Positions 32,148 through 44,580 of a stretch of 64,000 nt of DNA are shown here, in pieces (the first letter of the stretch is position 1; each line of letters begins with the position of its first letter). Origin of the DNA: Gammaproteobacteria bacterium (GTDB taxonomy: Bacteria; Pseudomonadota; Gammaproteobacteria; HyVt-429). The stretch is from the NCBI GenBank assembly GCA_013152415.1, contig JAADGI010000005.1, positions 16,949-80,948 on the forward strand, read 5' to 3'. Under the pieces are notes generated by a model that had not been told where the DNA came from, searched no databases, and worked only from the letters and a program-made list of their open reading frames with translations. A program made the position numbers and the translations under genes.

Positions 32148-35100
32148 GTGAGTAAGAACACCCCCATCTGCGGCGGCCTATACCGCCCGGAGTTTGAAAA
32201 AGACAGTTGCGGCTTTGGCCTGATCGCCCAGATGGACGGGAAGCCGAGCCATTGGCTGGTGCAAACCGCCATCGACTCCCTGGCCTGCCTCACCCACCGT
32301 GGTGCGGTGGCGGCAGACGGCAAGACCGGTGATGGTTGTGGACTATTGCTGCAGAAACCGGATGAGTTCCTGCGCACGGTAGCCGACGAGACCAATATTT
32401 CACTTGGCAAGCGCTATGCCGTAGGCATGGTATTTTTGAGTACCGATACCCAGTTAGCGGAGCAGGCCAAAAAACAACTTGAAACTGAATTGGCCCAAGC
32501 CGGTCTGTCTGTTGCCGGATGGCGCACCCCACCCATCGACCCCCAGGCCTGTGGCGAAGAAGCTCTGGCGTCGCGCCCCCATATTGAACAGCTCTTCGTC
32601 AACGCTCCGCAAGACATGGATACCAGCGACTTTGAGCGCAAACTGTTTGTTGCCCGTCGACGCACAGAAAAGGCTATCGCTGACAACGATGACACCTTTT
32701 ATATTCCCAGCCTGTCATCCAAGCTGCTCTCCTACAAAGGTTTGGTCATGCCTGGAAATCTGTCCCAGTTCTATGGCGACCTCAATGATCCCCGGCTGAA
32801 ATCAGCGCTGTGTGTATTTCATCAGCGCTTTTCAACCAACACCTGGCCCCAGTGGCGATTGGCACAACCCTTTCGTCTGCTTGCCCACAATGGTGAAATC
32901 AACACCATTCAGGGCAATCGCAACTGGTCCGTGGCCCGGGGCCACAAGTTTGAAACCCCGCTCATAAAAGATATGACCGACATCCGGCCCCTGGTCTCCA
33001 TGAGCGGTTCGGACTCCAGCAGTCTGGATAATATGTTGGAAGTCTTGCTTGCGGGCGACATGGACATCTTTCGCGCCATGCAACTTCTGATTCCACCGGC
33101 TTGGCAAAACGTACAAACCATGGACCCGGATCTGCGCGCCTTTCATGAATACAACTCTATGCACATGGAGCCCTGGGACGGTCCTGCCGGTATCGTACTC
33201 ACCGATGGCCGACATGCAGCCTGTGTCATGGACCGCAATGGCCTGCGCCCAGCCCGTTACGTCATCACCCAGGATCGCCATATCACCCTGGCTTCGGAGA
33301 TCGGTGTCTATGACTACCAACCCGAAGATGTGGTGGCCAAAGGCCGCCTCAAACCCGGCCAGATGATTGCTGTCGACACCGAAACCGGCAAGCTTCTTCT
33401 GCCCGAAGATATTGAACAATCGCTCAAGCAGCGCCACCCCTATCGACAGTGGCTCAACGACCATGTGGCCCGCATCAAATCAGTATTGGGCGAAGAAGTG
33501 AATTGCAACGTGGCCATGAACCCGGCCACCCTGGACATCTATCAAAAAATGTTCCAGGTCAGCTTTGAAGAACGAGATCAGGTATTACGAGTGCTGGCCG
33601 AGGCAGGTCAGGAGGCTATCGGCTCCATGGGGGACGACACCCCTTTGCCGGTGCTATCAAAACAGGTGCGCTCTCTGTATGACTACTTTCGCCAGCAATT
33701 TGCCCAAGTAACCAATCCTCCCATCGACCCACTACGGGAACAGATTGTCATGTCTTTGGAGACCTGCTTTGGTCGCGAAAAGAATTTATTCGAAGAAACG
33801 CCCGAACACGCCCATCGGTTGCTGGTCAATTCACCGGTATTGTCCACCAGCAAGTTTAATCAACTCCTGTCCTTCGATGACCCGGCCTATGCCCACGTCC
33901 GAATCGATCTGAACTACTTAGTTGACGAAACTCTGGAGACCGCCATTCATCGTGTCTGCGATGAAGCGGTTGAGGCAATCAATGGCAAGGCCACTATTGT
34001 GGTACTCAGTGATCGTGATATCAGCCGTGATAAGCTACCCATACACGCCCTGCTCGCCACCGGTGCCGTCCATCATCGACTTATCGCCGAGGGCCTGCGT
34101 TGTGATGCCAACATCGTGGTAGAAACGGCCACCGCACGAGACTCCCATCACTTTGCCACCCTGATCACCTATGGTGCAACAGCCGTTTATCCCTACATGG
34201 CCTACGACTGCCTATGCGATATGTTGCGTAGCAAAGAGATTACCGGTATCGACGCGGTCAAACTGACGCAAAACTATCGCAAGGGCATCAACAAGGGCCT
34301 GCATAAAATTATCTCCAAGATGGGTATCGCCACTATTGCCAGCTACAGGGGGTCCCAGTTGTGTGAGGCGGTGGGCCTCAGCCAGGAAATAGTCGATCTT
34401 TGTTTTAAAGGCACCACTTGCCGCATCCAGGGAACCCCGTTTTCAGAACTGGAAGCTGACCAGCGACAGTTGTCAAAACTTGCCTGGAATCCACGCAAGA
34501 GCATTGCCCAGGGTGGTTTATTAAAATATGTGCATGGTGGGGAATACCACGCCTACAACCCTGATGTTATAAAAACCATTCACGCTGCAGTGCAAAACAG
34601 TGACTATAAGAAATACAAGGTCTTTAGCCGATTGGTCGATGACCGCGCACCAGCGGTACTGCGGGACCTACTGCAACTCAAACCCACAGACAAACCCATC
34701 CCCCTGAAGGAAGTGGAACCCATCGAGGATATCCTGGTCAGGTTCGATTCGGCGGGGATGTCTCTGGGTGCCCTTTCACCCGATGCCCACGAAACCCTGG
34801 CCAAGGCTATGAACCGCCTCGGTGGACGATCGAACTCTGGTGAAGGGGGCGAAGACCCCGAGCGTTATGTTGACCGCGACCGCTACTCGAAAATCAAACA
34901 AGTGGCCTCGGGCCGCTTCGGTGTGACACCGGCCTATTTGGTCAATGCCGAAGTGTTGCAAATCAAAGTCGCCCAAGGCGCCAAACCGGGCGAAGGCGGC
35001 CAATTACCGGGTCATAAAGTCGACGAATTTATTGCTCGCTTGCGCTTCTCTCGTCCCGGGGTAGCATTGATCTCACCACCACCCCATCACGACATCTATT

Positions 35101-36620
35101 CTATAGAGGACCTGGCGCAACTGATCTTTGATCTCAAACAGGTCAACCCCGATGCCCTGGTGTCGGTAAAGTTGGTAGCAGAGGCCGGGGTCGGCACCAT
35201 CGCCGCCGGTGTGGCTAAGGCCTATGCAGATCTCATCACCATCTCCGGCTACGATGGCGGCACCGGTGCCAGCCCACTCACCAGCGTCAAGTACGCGGGC
35301 AGTCCCTGGGAATTGGGGCTTACCGAAACCCACCAAATTTTGCGTGCCAATAATCTACGCGATAAGGTGCGGGTACAAACCGACGGTGGACTCAAGACCG
35401 GCCTGGACGTGATCAAGGCCGCTATCCTCGGTGCCGAGAGTTTTGGCTTTGGCACCATGCCCATGGTGGCCCTGGGCTGTAAATATCTACGCATCTGTCA
35501 CCTCAACAACTGTGCTACCGGCATTGCCACCCAGAATGACACCCTGCGTAAGAATCATTTCATCGGTGACGTCGAAATGGTAATGAACTATTTTCGCTTT
35601 GTGGCCGAGGATACCCGTGAGCATATGGCGGCCCTGGGCATCCGCAAACTCACCGACCTCATTGGTCGCACCGACTTGCTGCAACAAGACGGCGCCCAAA
35701 CTCGTAAACAACACAAATTGGATCTAAGCCCCATACTCTCCGACGCGGGGGTGCCCAAAGACAAGCCGCAATTCTGCCAACAAGCCAGGAATGTCCCTTT
35801 CGATAAAGCAGAACTTGCTGAAACTATGGTTGCAGATACACTGTCTGCCATCGACTCTATGGGTGGTGGTGAATTTCACTACCCGATTCATAACGTTAGT
35901 CGTTCCATCGGTGCACGCCTGTCGGGTGAGATCGCCAAACGCCATGGCAATCAAGGTATGGCCGACTCCCCCATCAACATCTACTTGAAGGGTTCCGCAG
36001 GTCAAAGTCTCGGGGTGTGGAATGCCGGTGGCTTGAACATTCACCTTGAAGGCGATGCCAACGACTATGTGGGCAAGGGCATGGCCGGTGGCAAGATCGT
36101 TATCCGTCCCCCCAAAGGGTCCAGTTTTAAAAGCAATGAAACCACCATCATCGGCAATACCTGCCTGTATGGTGCCACCGGCGGAAAGCTGTTTGCCGCC
36201 GGTCTGGCAGGGGAACGTTTTGGAGTGCGCAACTCGGGTTGTCACGCGGTGGTAGAAGGGATCGGTGACCACGGCTGTGAATACATGACCGGTGGTGTGA
36301 TCACCGTGCTGGGCCCAACAGGTCTCAATTTCGGCGCCGGCATGACCGGTGGGTTTGCCTTTGTGCTCGACCTGGACAACAGCTTTGTGCGCCACTACAA
36401 CCACGAACTGGTGGACATCCACTGCATTACCCCGGAAAACATGGAGGCCCACCGCAACTATCTACGTGGCATGATTAAAGAGTTTGTAGATGAGACCGCA
36501 AGCCCTTGGGGGAAAACTCTATTGGATGATTTCGACAACAAGGCACGGCATTTTTGGTTAGTCAAACCTACGGCGGCAAACCTGGAGACCTTATTGGAAA
36601 CCCTACTCCAGGCAGCATGA
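32148..36620 (+). CDS. gltB: Glutamate synthase large subunit (GTG start)
   Basis: 1490 aa; [12 protein letters not shown]..., [43 protein letters not shown]. Confidence 0.96.
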   Translation: MSKNTPICGGLYRPEFEKDSCGFGLIAQMDGKPSHWLVQTAIDSLACLTHRGAVAADGKTGDGCGLLLQKPDEFLRTVADETNISLGKRYAVGMVFLSTDTQLAEQAKKQLETELAQAGLSVAGWRTPPIDPQACGEEALASRPHIEQLFVNAPQDMDTSDFERKLFVARRRTEKAIADNDDTFYIPSLSSKLLSYKGLVMPGNLSQFYGDLNDPRLKSALCVFHQRFSTNTWPQWRLAQPFRLLAHNGEINTIQGNRNWSVARGHKFETPLIKDMTDIRPLVSMSGSDSSSLDNMLEVLLAGDMDIFRAMQLLIPPAWQNVQTMDPDLRAFHEYNSMHMEPWDGPAGIVLTDGRHAACVMDRNGLRPARYVITQDRHITLASEIGVYDYQPEDVVAKGRLKPGQMIAVDTETGKLLLPEDIEQSLKQRHPYRQWLNDHVARIKSVLGEEVNCNVAMNPATLDIYQKMFQVSFEERDQVLRVLAEAGQEAIGSMGDDTPLPVLSKQVRSLYDYFRQQFAQVTNPPIDPLREQIVMSLETCFGREKNLFEETPEHAHRLLVNSPVLSTSKFNQLLSFDDPAYAHVRIDLNYLVDETLETAIHRVCDEAVEAINGKATIVVLSDRDISRDKLPIHALLATGAVHHRLIAEGLRCDANIVVETATARDSHHFATLITYGATAVYPYMAYDCLCDMLRSKEITGIDAVKLTQNYRKGINKGLHKIISKMGIATIASYRGSQLCEAVGLSQEIVDLCFKGTTCRIQGTPFSELEADQRQLSKLAWNPRKSIAQGGLLKYVHGGEYHAYNPDVIKTIHAAVQNSDYKKYKVFSRLVDDRAPAVLRDLLQLKPTDKPIPLKEVEPIEDILVRFDSAGMSLGALSPDAHETLAKAMNRLGGRSNSGEGGEDPERYVDRDRYSKIKQVASGRFGVTPAYLVNAEVLQIKVAQGAKPGEGGQLPGHKVDEFIARLRFSRPGVALISPPPHHDIYSIEDLAQLIFDLKQVNPDALVSVKLVAEAGVGTIAAGVAKAYADLITISGYDGGTGASPLTSVKYAGSPWELGLTETHQILRANNLRDKVRVQTDGGLKTGLDVIKAAILGAESFGFGTMPMVALGCKYLRICHLNNCATGIATQNDTLRKNHFIGDVEMVMNYFRFVAEDTREHMAALGIRKLTDLIGRTDLLQQDGAQTRKQHKLDLSPILSDAGVPKDKPQFCQQARNVPFDKAELAETMVADTLSAIDSMGGGEFHYPIHNVSRSIGARLSGEIAKRHGNQGMADSPINIYLKGSAGQSLGVWNAGGLNIHLEGDANDYVGKGMAGGKIVIRPPKGSSFKSNETTIIGNTCLYGATGGKLFAAGLAGERFGVRNSGCHAVVEGIGDHGCEYMTGGVITVLGPTGLNFGAGMTGGFAFVLDLDNSFVRHYNHELVDIHCITPENMEAHRNYLRGMIKEFVDETASPWGKTLLDDFDNKARHFWLVKPTAANLETLLETLLQAA

Positions 36621-36700
36621 ATAAAAGCAACGACACTGACGAGATAAAGGCTCAACACCAAACACGCCTCAAGCAAGTACGGGTGTTTGGGCACTCATAA

Positions 36701-38113
<1,413 letters not shown>

Positions 38114-38117
38114 TAGC

Positions 38118-38294
38118 TCTCGCCGCGAAGGCGCAGAGGCGCAAAGAAAAAAATAAAATTATAAAATGGGGAATCCATTGGTACCAAGATTTGTGACATA
38201 AATCCGAATATCCGGGTTCGTCATACGGTGGGTATAGGGAACAACAAAACACACATTATTAACTTTGCGCCTTTGCGCCTTTGCGGCAAAAACC
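38118..38294. repeat. MITE/REP-like element filling the gltD-hemE gap, terminal inverted repeats
   Basis: Left CGCCGCGAAGGCGCAGAGGCGCAAAG (38121-38146) is inverted as CTTTGCGCCTTTGCGCCTTTGCGGCAAAA (38263-38291). Confidence 0.75.
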
Positions 38295-38300
38295 AATACC

Positions 38301-39365
38301 ATGACAAAATTAAAAAACGACAGATTCCTGCGTGCCTTGTTGCGCCAGCCGGTGGATGTGACCCCCATGTGGATGATGCGTCAGGCCGGGCGTTATCTGC
38401 CCGAATACCGCGAAGTCAGGGCCAAGGCCGGTGATTTTATGACCTTGTGCCAAACGCCCGAACTGGCCTGTGAAGTCACCTTGCAGCCCCTTGACCGCTT
38501 CGACCTGGATGCCGCCATTTTATTTTCCGATATCCTCACCATCCCGGATGCCATGGGCCTGGGGCTCTATTTTTCGGAGGGTGAAGGACCCAAATTTAAA
38601 AGGCCCGTACGTCACGCCGAGGACATTGCCGCCCTGGGGATCCCTGATCCCGAGGATGATCTGGGTTATGTGATGGATGCGGTGCGCCTGATCCGCAAGG
38701 AATTAGATGGCCGTGTCCCTCTTATTGGATTTGCCGGTAGCCCCTGGACCCTGGCCACCTATGTTGTTGAGGGCGGTAGCAGCCGTGACTTTGCCCACAC
38801 CAAACGGCTCATGTTTGATCGCCCCGAACTCATGCACCAACTGCTTGATATACTGGCAAGCTCAGTCACCCACTACCTCAATGCCCAGATTCTTGCCGGT
38901 GCCCAGGCAGTGATGGTCTTCGATACCTGGGGTGGCGCACTGACGCCCCGGGATTACCGCGAGTTCTCGCTACGCTACATGAGTGAGATCGTTAACAATC
39001 TCGAACGCGAACACGATGGCGCAAAGGTCCCGGTGATTTTATTTACAAAAAATGGTGGGCAATGGCTGGAGGCCATGGCCACCAGCGGTTGTGATGCCCT
39101 CGGTATAGACTGGACAACCGACCTGGCCGATGCCCGCCAGCGGGTGGGCGGACAAGTGGCACTGCAGGGCAACATGGACCCTTCTATACTCTATGCTTCA
39201 GCATCGCGCATCGAACAGGAAGTGGATACGATCTTGTCGAGTTATGGTGCCGGCAGCGGCCTGGTATTTAACCTTGGCCATGGCATCCATCAGCACATCG
39301 AGCCTGAAAAGGTTACGGTGCTGGTAGAGGCAGTACACCGCCTAAGCCCCCCTTACCATCAATAG
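38301..39365 (+). CDS. hemE: Uroporphyrinogen decarboxylase
   Basis: [44 protein letters not shown]; start set at MTKLKN because the ORF extension lies in the repeat. Confidence 0.96.
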   Translation: MTKLKNDRFLRALLRQPVDVTPMWMMRQAGRYLPEYREVRAKAGDFMTLCQTPELACEVTLQPLDRFDLDAAILFSDILTIPDAMGLGLYFSEGEGPKFKRPVRHAEDIAALGIPDPEDDLGYVMDAVRLIRKELDGRVPLIGFAGSPWTLATYVVEGGSSRDFAHTKRLMFDRPELMHQLLDILASSVTHYLNAQILAGAQAVMVFDTWGGALTPRDYREFSLRYMSEIVNNLEREHDGAKVPVILFTKNGGQWLEAMATSGCDALGIDWTTDLADARQRVGGQVALQGNMDPSILYASASRIEQEVDTILSSYGAGSGLVFNLGHGIHQHIEPEKVTVLVEAVHRLSPPYHQ

Positions 39366-39433
39366 CAGCCTGCACTTGTGCCCTAGCCATTCTCGACTAT
39401 GCTTGGGACACCATTGATACAGGGGTCGCTTTA

Positions 39434-40462
39434 ATGACAACAAGGCGCGTTCGTCTACTACCCAGCGAAAAAGAATTTGATGTGCACGAGCATGAATCTG
39501 TGCTCGATGCAGCACTGCGTACTGGCCTGAGCCTCAGTTATAACTGCAGCAATGGGAGTTGTGGGGAATGTCGGGCCATACTCATTGAGGGTGAACTCAA
39601 GCGCTGTAGCCATTACGATTATGTCTTTAGTGAAGCCGAGAAAAACCAGGGCCACGTGCTGCTCTGTAGCTTTACCGCACAAACCGATGTCACCATTGAA
39701 GCCGCCACCAACCAGGGCGCTGAAGATATACCCATCCAGCAGATTCGCACTACCGTTTGCAAGATAGACCGGGTAGACAAACGTACCATCATCCTTCATC
39801 TTAAAACGCCCCGTTCCCAGAACTTACGCTTCTTTGCAGGCCAACACGTCACCCTCAACATGGGCGAGACCCGCATACGCAATAAGTCAGTAGCCAGTTG
39901 TCCTTGCAACGCAAGATTTCTCCAGTTCCATATTCACAATAACCCTGGAGATGAATTTGCAAACTACGTGTTTAATAAACTCAAAACATCAGATGAAGTC
40001 ATCATTGAAGGGCCATGGGGTGTATTTACACTGGATGATGACTCTACCCGACCGATTATTCTGCTGGCCTATGAGACCGGGTTTGCTCCTTTTCAGAGCA
40101 TGCTGGAACACGCCATTGCCCTGGAACTCGGTCAACCCATCCATCTGTATTGGTTGGTAGACAATCCCGGAGGACACTATCTAGGCAACTACATTCGTAG
40201 CTGGGTAGATGCCCTCGACAATTTCCGATACATACCCCTCACCGCCAATAAAAAACTGGAGGACGAGGGTTTGACAAAAGAAAAGCGGATTGCCGCCCTT
40301 AGCAAAGCAGGCCGTCAAATTGTTGAGGACCATCCCGACCTGTCTGGCCACGATATCTACATGTGTGGCCCCAACACCCTGACCCACGCCGCCGTAAAAC
40401 TCCTCCTGGATCATGGCCTACAGAAAGATCGCCTGTTTGTTGATGCAGTAAGGCGATTTTAA
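39434..40462 (+). CDS. 2Fe-2S ferredoxin-type domain plus FAD/NAD(P) reductase-like domain
   Basis: LSYNCSNGSCGECRAILIEGE...HVLLC cluster motif; reductase-like C-terminus with CGPNTLTHAA. Confidence 0.85.
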   Translation: MTTRRVRLLPSEKEFDVHEHESVLDAALRTGLSLSYNCSNGSCGECRAILIEGELKRCSHYDYVFSEAEKNQGHVLLCSFTAQTDVTIEAATNQGAEDIPIQQIRTTVCKIDRVDKRTIILHLKTPRSQNLRFFAGQHVTLNMGETRIRNKSVASCPCNARFLQFHIHNNPGDEFANYVFNKLKTSDEVIIEGPWGVFTLDDDSTRPIILLAYETGFAPFQSMLEHAIALELGQPIHLYWLVDNPGGHYLGNYIRSWVDALDNFRYIPLTANKKLEDEGLTKEKRIAALSKAGRQIVEDHPDLSGHDIYMCGPNTLTHAAVKLLLDHGLQKDRLFVDAVRRF

Positions 40463-40521
40463 AAATAGCGCAAAGAAGATAAAAATATCAATGTGCAGAT
40501 GAATTTACCCCTGAACTCTCA

Positions 40522-41619
40522 TCACTGTTCCAACAAATTACGCAAATCAATGATCGCGGTATTGGCCCGGGAAATATATGACGCCATGATGAGCGAGTAA
40601 TTTGTCACCAACCCAAATCCCCTGCCATTGAGTACCATCGGGCTCCATACTGGACGCTGGGTGCTTTCGAGCTCACGGATGATCTGACGCAGACTGACCA
40701 GTGCATTTTTCTTGCGTAAGATGTCGTAAAAATCAACTTCGATGGCACGGAGAAAATGTATCAATGCCCACGTCATGCCTCGGGCCTCATAAAAAACATC
40801 ATCCACTTCCAACCATGGGGTTTTGACCACAACCATGGTGGGTGATCCGGTAGATTGTCGGGCGTAGACATCACCGGCCAGATCGGTGTTCACCCGGATC
40901 TGACCCACGCTGGCACTAAGACGCTGCGACATGCTTCCCAGACGTTTGGCCACAATAGCCAGCCAGTCACGCAGATTATCCGCCCGGGCATAGAATTGGG
41001 TGCCCTGTTTCCCCTGGTCCGCCAGATGGTTTATATAATCGGTTAAGGCATCGATACCTTTTTGATATTCACGCTCACTCGGGGGAAACAACCAGGAGTC
41101 ATTGTCAAAATTGAATTGAGGCTCAGCCCGTGACAAGGCCTCATTTTCTGTCGATTGGGTCTGTGACCGGCTCATATCATTTCTGAGTGCCCTCGACATA
41201 TCACGTACTTGTATCAATACGCCAAATTCCCAACTGGGAATGTTATCCATCATCAATCCCGGTGGGGTAACATCATTGCTGAGATAGCCACCAGGCTTAT
41301 CCAGCATGGACTCCACCACCTTCATTAAAGTAGCGGTAGTGACATAACCGACGACAAGCTTCTTGGAATCTCCTCCGGCCCGATCCAAGGCGGCACGCTG
41401 AACATCAAAACCAGCAGGCTCACCTCCCCACAGCACCAATAACACTAACCACAGCACCACCAAAGCAATCGAAATGGGATAACCAAACCACAGGTGGCTA
41501 CGCTCCCTTATCCTTTCGGGGTGAAACTGCTCAACCCAGGCCTGTATAAGCTGCGGAATCCGTCCTTGACCCAAACGCCCGTCTGCCATTAAAAACACCC
41601 CACTGGTTAATATCGCCAT
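40522..41619 (-). CDS. DUF2333-family inner-membrane protein
   Basis: N-terminal TM then GGYLSNDVTPPGLMMDNIPSWEFGVLIQVRD. Confidence 0.8.
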   Translation of the reverse strand: MAILTSGVFLMADGRLGQGRIPQLIQAWVEQFHPERIRERSHLWFGYPISIALVVLWLVLLVLWGGEPAGFDVQRAALDRAGGDSKKLVVGYVTTATLMKVVESMLDKPGGYLSNDVTPPGLMMDNIPSWEFGVLIQVRDMSRALRNDMSRSQTQSTENEALSRAEPQFNFDNDSWLFPPSEREYQKGIDALTDYINHLADQGKQGTQFYARADNLRDWLAIVAKRLGSMSQRLSASVGQIRVNTDLAGDVYARQSTGSPTMVVVKTPWLEVDDVFYEARGMTWALIHFLRAIEVDFYDILRKKNALVSLRQIIRELESTQRPVWSPMVLNGRGFGLVTNYSLIMASYISRANTAIIDLRNLLEQ

Positions 41620-41702
41620 GACCTACAACGAGTATAACTCATCAGTAGTGGCAAGATAGGCGCGGACTCACTTGTGAAGAGTATGGCATTCCACCGGTCC
41701 GC

Positions 41703-42212
41703 GTGCTAAACAGTGCACCCATGACACGCTATGACCCCATCCTGCCGGAACTGATTGTTGGCGCTCACCCCCGTGTGCGCTCAGAGATCCGGGAACTCAA
41801 GGAACAATTGGGCGTTACCGCAGTCCTTAACCTTCAATCCGATGCCGACATGGAACAACTGGGTATCAGTTGGGATGGATTATTGAATCTGTATCAAGAT
41901 GAAGATATCACCATCCGCCGCCTACCCATCATTGACTTTGATGCCACTGATTTACGTATCCACTTACCGGCCGGTGCCCAGGCCCTGGAAGAACTGATCC
42001 GCACTAATCATAAAGTATATCTGCACTGTACCCTGGGGATTGAACGCTCACCCTCGGTCGCGGTGGCCTTTCTCACATGGTATCGGGATTGGCCCCTGGA
42101 CAAGGCCTGGAAGCATGTAAAAGAGTGCCGTGAATGCCTTCCCAATTTTGAAGCCCTGTGGTTGTCCCACGAACAACGCAAGGAAAAACCCGACAAACTG
42201 GAATCAGGTTGA
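41703..42212 (+). CDS. Dual-specificity (DSP-type) phosphatase
   Basis: CX5R motif HCTLGIERSPSVAVAFL; short alpha/beta domain. Confidence 0.82.
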   Translation: MLNSAPMTRYDPILPELIVGAHPRVRSEIRELKEQLGVTAVLNLQSDADMEQLGISWDGLLNLYQDEDITIRRLPIIDFDATDLRIHLPAGAQALEELIRTNHKVYLHCTLGIERSPSVAVAFLTWYRDWPLDKAWKHVKECRECLPNFEALWLSHEQRKEKPDKLESG

Positions 42213-42250
42213 TAAAAATTTATGGGTGCTCGCATTTATTAAGGTCTTCG

Positions 42251-42295
42251 TCACAAAGACACGGAGAATACAGACCTCTGTACCCCTGTGGCAAA
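42251..42295. repeat. Degenerate CACAAAGACACGGAG...CTCTGTNCCCCTGTGGCAAA inverted-repeat element
   Basis: Halves are imperfect inverted copies (about 13/20); resembles the ends of the gltD-hemE element. Confidence 0.45.
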
Positions 42296-43775
42296 TACGC
42301 CTGGCTACCCAATCAATATAATCGTGCAATCTAAAAATCTATTTTTGACCATCGACCAGGGCGGCCACGCCAGCCGTACCCTGATTTGGGACTGCCAGGG
42401 ACGCGTAATCGCAAAGGCCGAAGTCGAAATCCAAACCCTACATCCAAAAACAGAATGGGTTGAGCACCTTCCCCAGGAAATGGTGACATCCATCAGCACC
42501 AGTATCAATGAGGCCTTGTCCCAGATCGGACAAGATGCCAAACACATCTCTGCTGCCGGTATGGCGACACAACGTTCCAGCATTGTGTGCTGGAACAAAC
42601 ACACCGGTGAGCCGCTCTCCAATATTATCAGTTGGCAGGATCGACGCGCCCACCGATGGTTGGGCCAGTTCTCCGACCACGCTGCCCTCGTCCACGAAAA
42701 AACCGGCCTCTTTCTCACCGCCTACTACGGGGCCAGCAAGCTGCGTTGGTGCATCGACCACCTCACCGAAGTCAGTGAGGCACTGGATGCCGGGAATCTT
42801 GCCTTCGGCCCCCTGGCCAGCTACCTGCTTCACCGCCTGTTGGTGGAACAACCCCACAGCATTGACCCCGCCAATGCCTCCCGTACCTTGCTATGGAATG
42901 TGAACAGTCAGGATTGGGACCCGGAGCTGCTTGCACTTTTTGATATACCCTTGGCTGCCTTACCCCGGTGCGTAGCTTCACGCCACAACTATGGCCATCT
43001 CCAGTGCGGTGATCATCAGGTGCCCCTCACCATACTCATGGGGGACCAACCCGCCGCCCTCTTCGCCCACGGCCAACCGTCAACAGACACGGCCTACGTG
43101 AACATCGGCACCGGTGCCTTTGTACAACGAATCCTGGACCGCAATCCCGGTTACTCGCCAACACTACTCACCGGTATCGCCTTTCAAGACGAGCAGACCA
43201 CGACCTATGTATTAGAGGGCACTGTTAATGGGGCCGGTAGTGCCCTGGAGGCCATAGAACAAGAACTCGGCATCAACGCCCAACAGGCGCAGGGGCTTGC
43301 ACCGCAGTGGTTGTCTCAATCGTCATGCCCGCCCCTGTTTCTAAACGGTATCTCCGGCCTGGGTTCACCTTATTGGACGCCTGATTTTGAGTCTCGGTTT
43401 ATTTACACAGACAACAGTGAGGCCGAGGACTGGGAAAAGATCGTCGCCGTGATCGAAAGTATTATTTTCCTGCTATATGTTAATCTTAAAAATATGGAGG
43501 CACTGTGTCCCGAACCGGAAAAAATTATGCTTAGCGGTGGTTTGGGAAACCTGGACGGACTTTGTCAGCGCCTGGCAGACCTCACCGGGATTATTGTTCA
43601 TCGCCCCCAGGAATCTGAGGCCACTGCACGGGGCACGGCCTTTGTGGTAGCACAACAAAAGGATTCATGGCAACACGAAGAACCCGCCAATCAGTTTTAT
43701 CCCACCAACAACCCGGCATTAAAGCTGCGCTATGATGCCTGGTCTACCGCCATGGAGGCTGCACTAAAACAGTGA
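42288..43775 (+). CDS. FGGY-family carbohydrate kinase (glycerol kinase-like)
   Basis: LTIDQGGHASRTLIWD, AAGMATQRSSIVCWNKHTGEPLSNIISWQDRR, IMLSGGLGNLDG. Confidence 0.87.
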   Translation: MANTPGYPINIIVQSKNLFLTIDQGGHASRTLIWDCQGRVIAKAEVEIQTLHPKTEWVEHLPQEMVTSISTSINEALSQIGQDAKHISAAGMATQRSSIVCWNKHTGEPLSNIISWQDRRAHRWLGQFSDHAALVHEKTGLFLTAYYGASKLRWCIDHLTEVSEALDAGNLAFGPLASYLLHRLLVEQPHSIDPANASRTLLWNVNSQDWDPELLALFDIPLAALPRCVASRHNYGHLQCGDHQVPLTILMGDQPAALFAHGQPSTDTAYVNIGTGAFVQRILDRNPGYSPTLLTGIAFQDEQTTTYVLEGTVNGAGSALEAIEQELGINAQQAQGLAPQWLSQSSCPPLFLNGISGLGSPYWTPDFESRFIYTDNSEAEDWEKIVAVIESIIFLLYVNLKNMEALCPEPEKIMLSGGLGNLDGLCQRLADLTGIIVHRPQESEATARGTAFVVAQQKDSWQHEEPANQFYPTNNPALKLRYDAWSTAMEAALKQ

Positions 43776-44530
43776 ACATCCCCACACTTATCGCCCATCG
43801 TGGTTACAGGTTACGTTACCCGGAGAACACACTCCCAGCCATCGAGGCCGCTGCAAAGGCAGGGGCCTGTTACGTTGAATTCGACATACAGTTGACCCAG
43901 GACCAGGTCCCTATACTGTTTCATGATGTTGAGCTTAAACGCACCACAGGCAAAACAGGGAATGTATTTGACATGCCCTGGGAGGCATTGAAGAAAATTT
44001 CGGCTGATGAGGCATCCCGCCTTGGGGCAAGTAAGCACCCCATCCCGATTCCATCCCTGGCCCAGGTCACCGAACAACTCAAGGCCTGGCCGAAACTTTT
44101 TGCATTTGTAGAGATCAAGGAAGAAAGCATGGATCATTTTGGCATGGATTTGGTGCTCGATACCGTTATGGCCACGATCCAGCCGATTCTGAAACGCTGT
44201 AGTGTGATTTCATTTTCGGACAAAGTCATCCCTGCCGCCAAAGACCGGGGAGCCCACAGTACCGGGTGGGTGCTCCCACAGTGGAACGAGGGAACGCTGG
44301 CAATGGCCGATAAAATAAAACCCGATTTTTTATTCTGCAGCCATAAAAAGGTGCCCAAAAAGATCCGCACTCTACCTCAAGGCCCCTGGAAGTGGGCCCT
44401 GTATGAGATAGCCGACCCACAAACCGCCCTGGCCTGGGCCGAACGTGGTGCAGACCTCATTGAGACCTATACTATAGATAACATGTTACAACACCCCGTA
44501 TTACAGCAACGAGCCTGCAGCCATGACTGA
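43772..44530 (+). CDS. Glycerophosphodiester phosphodiesterase
   Basis: LIAHRGYRLRYPENTLPAIEAAAKAGACYVEFDIQLTQDQVPILFHD. Confidence 0.93.
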   Translation: MNIPTLIAHRGYRLRYPENTLPAIEAAAKAGACYVEFDIQLTQDQVPILFHDVELKRTTGKTGNVFDMPWEALKKISADEASRLGASKHPIPIPSLAQVTEQLKAWPKLFAFVEIKEESMDHFGMDLVLDTVMATIQPILKRCSVISFSDKVIPAAKDRGAHSTGWVLPQWNEGTLAMADKIKPDFLFCSHKKVPKKIRTLPQGPWKWALYEIADPQTALAWAERGADLIETYTIDNMLQHPVLQQRACSHD

Positions 44531-44580
44531 AGTCGTACCCCATAATTTAAAACCCTTTTTTAATAACGGGCCTGACGATC

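Noticed and set aside
32832-33464. 210-aa minus-strand ORF opposite gltB
   Set aside because: Antisense shadow of a strongly supported gene
35724-36452. 242-aa minus-strand ORF opposite gltB
   Set aside because: Antisense shadow of the gltB coding frame; composition (His/Val/Gly-rich, no family motifs) is not protein-like
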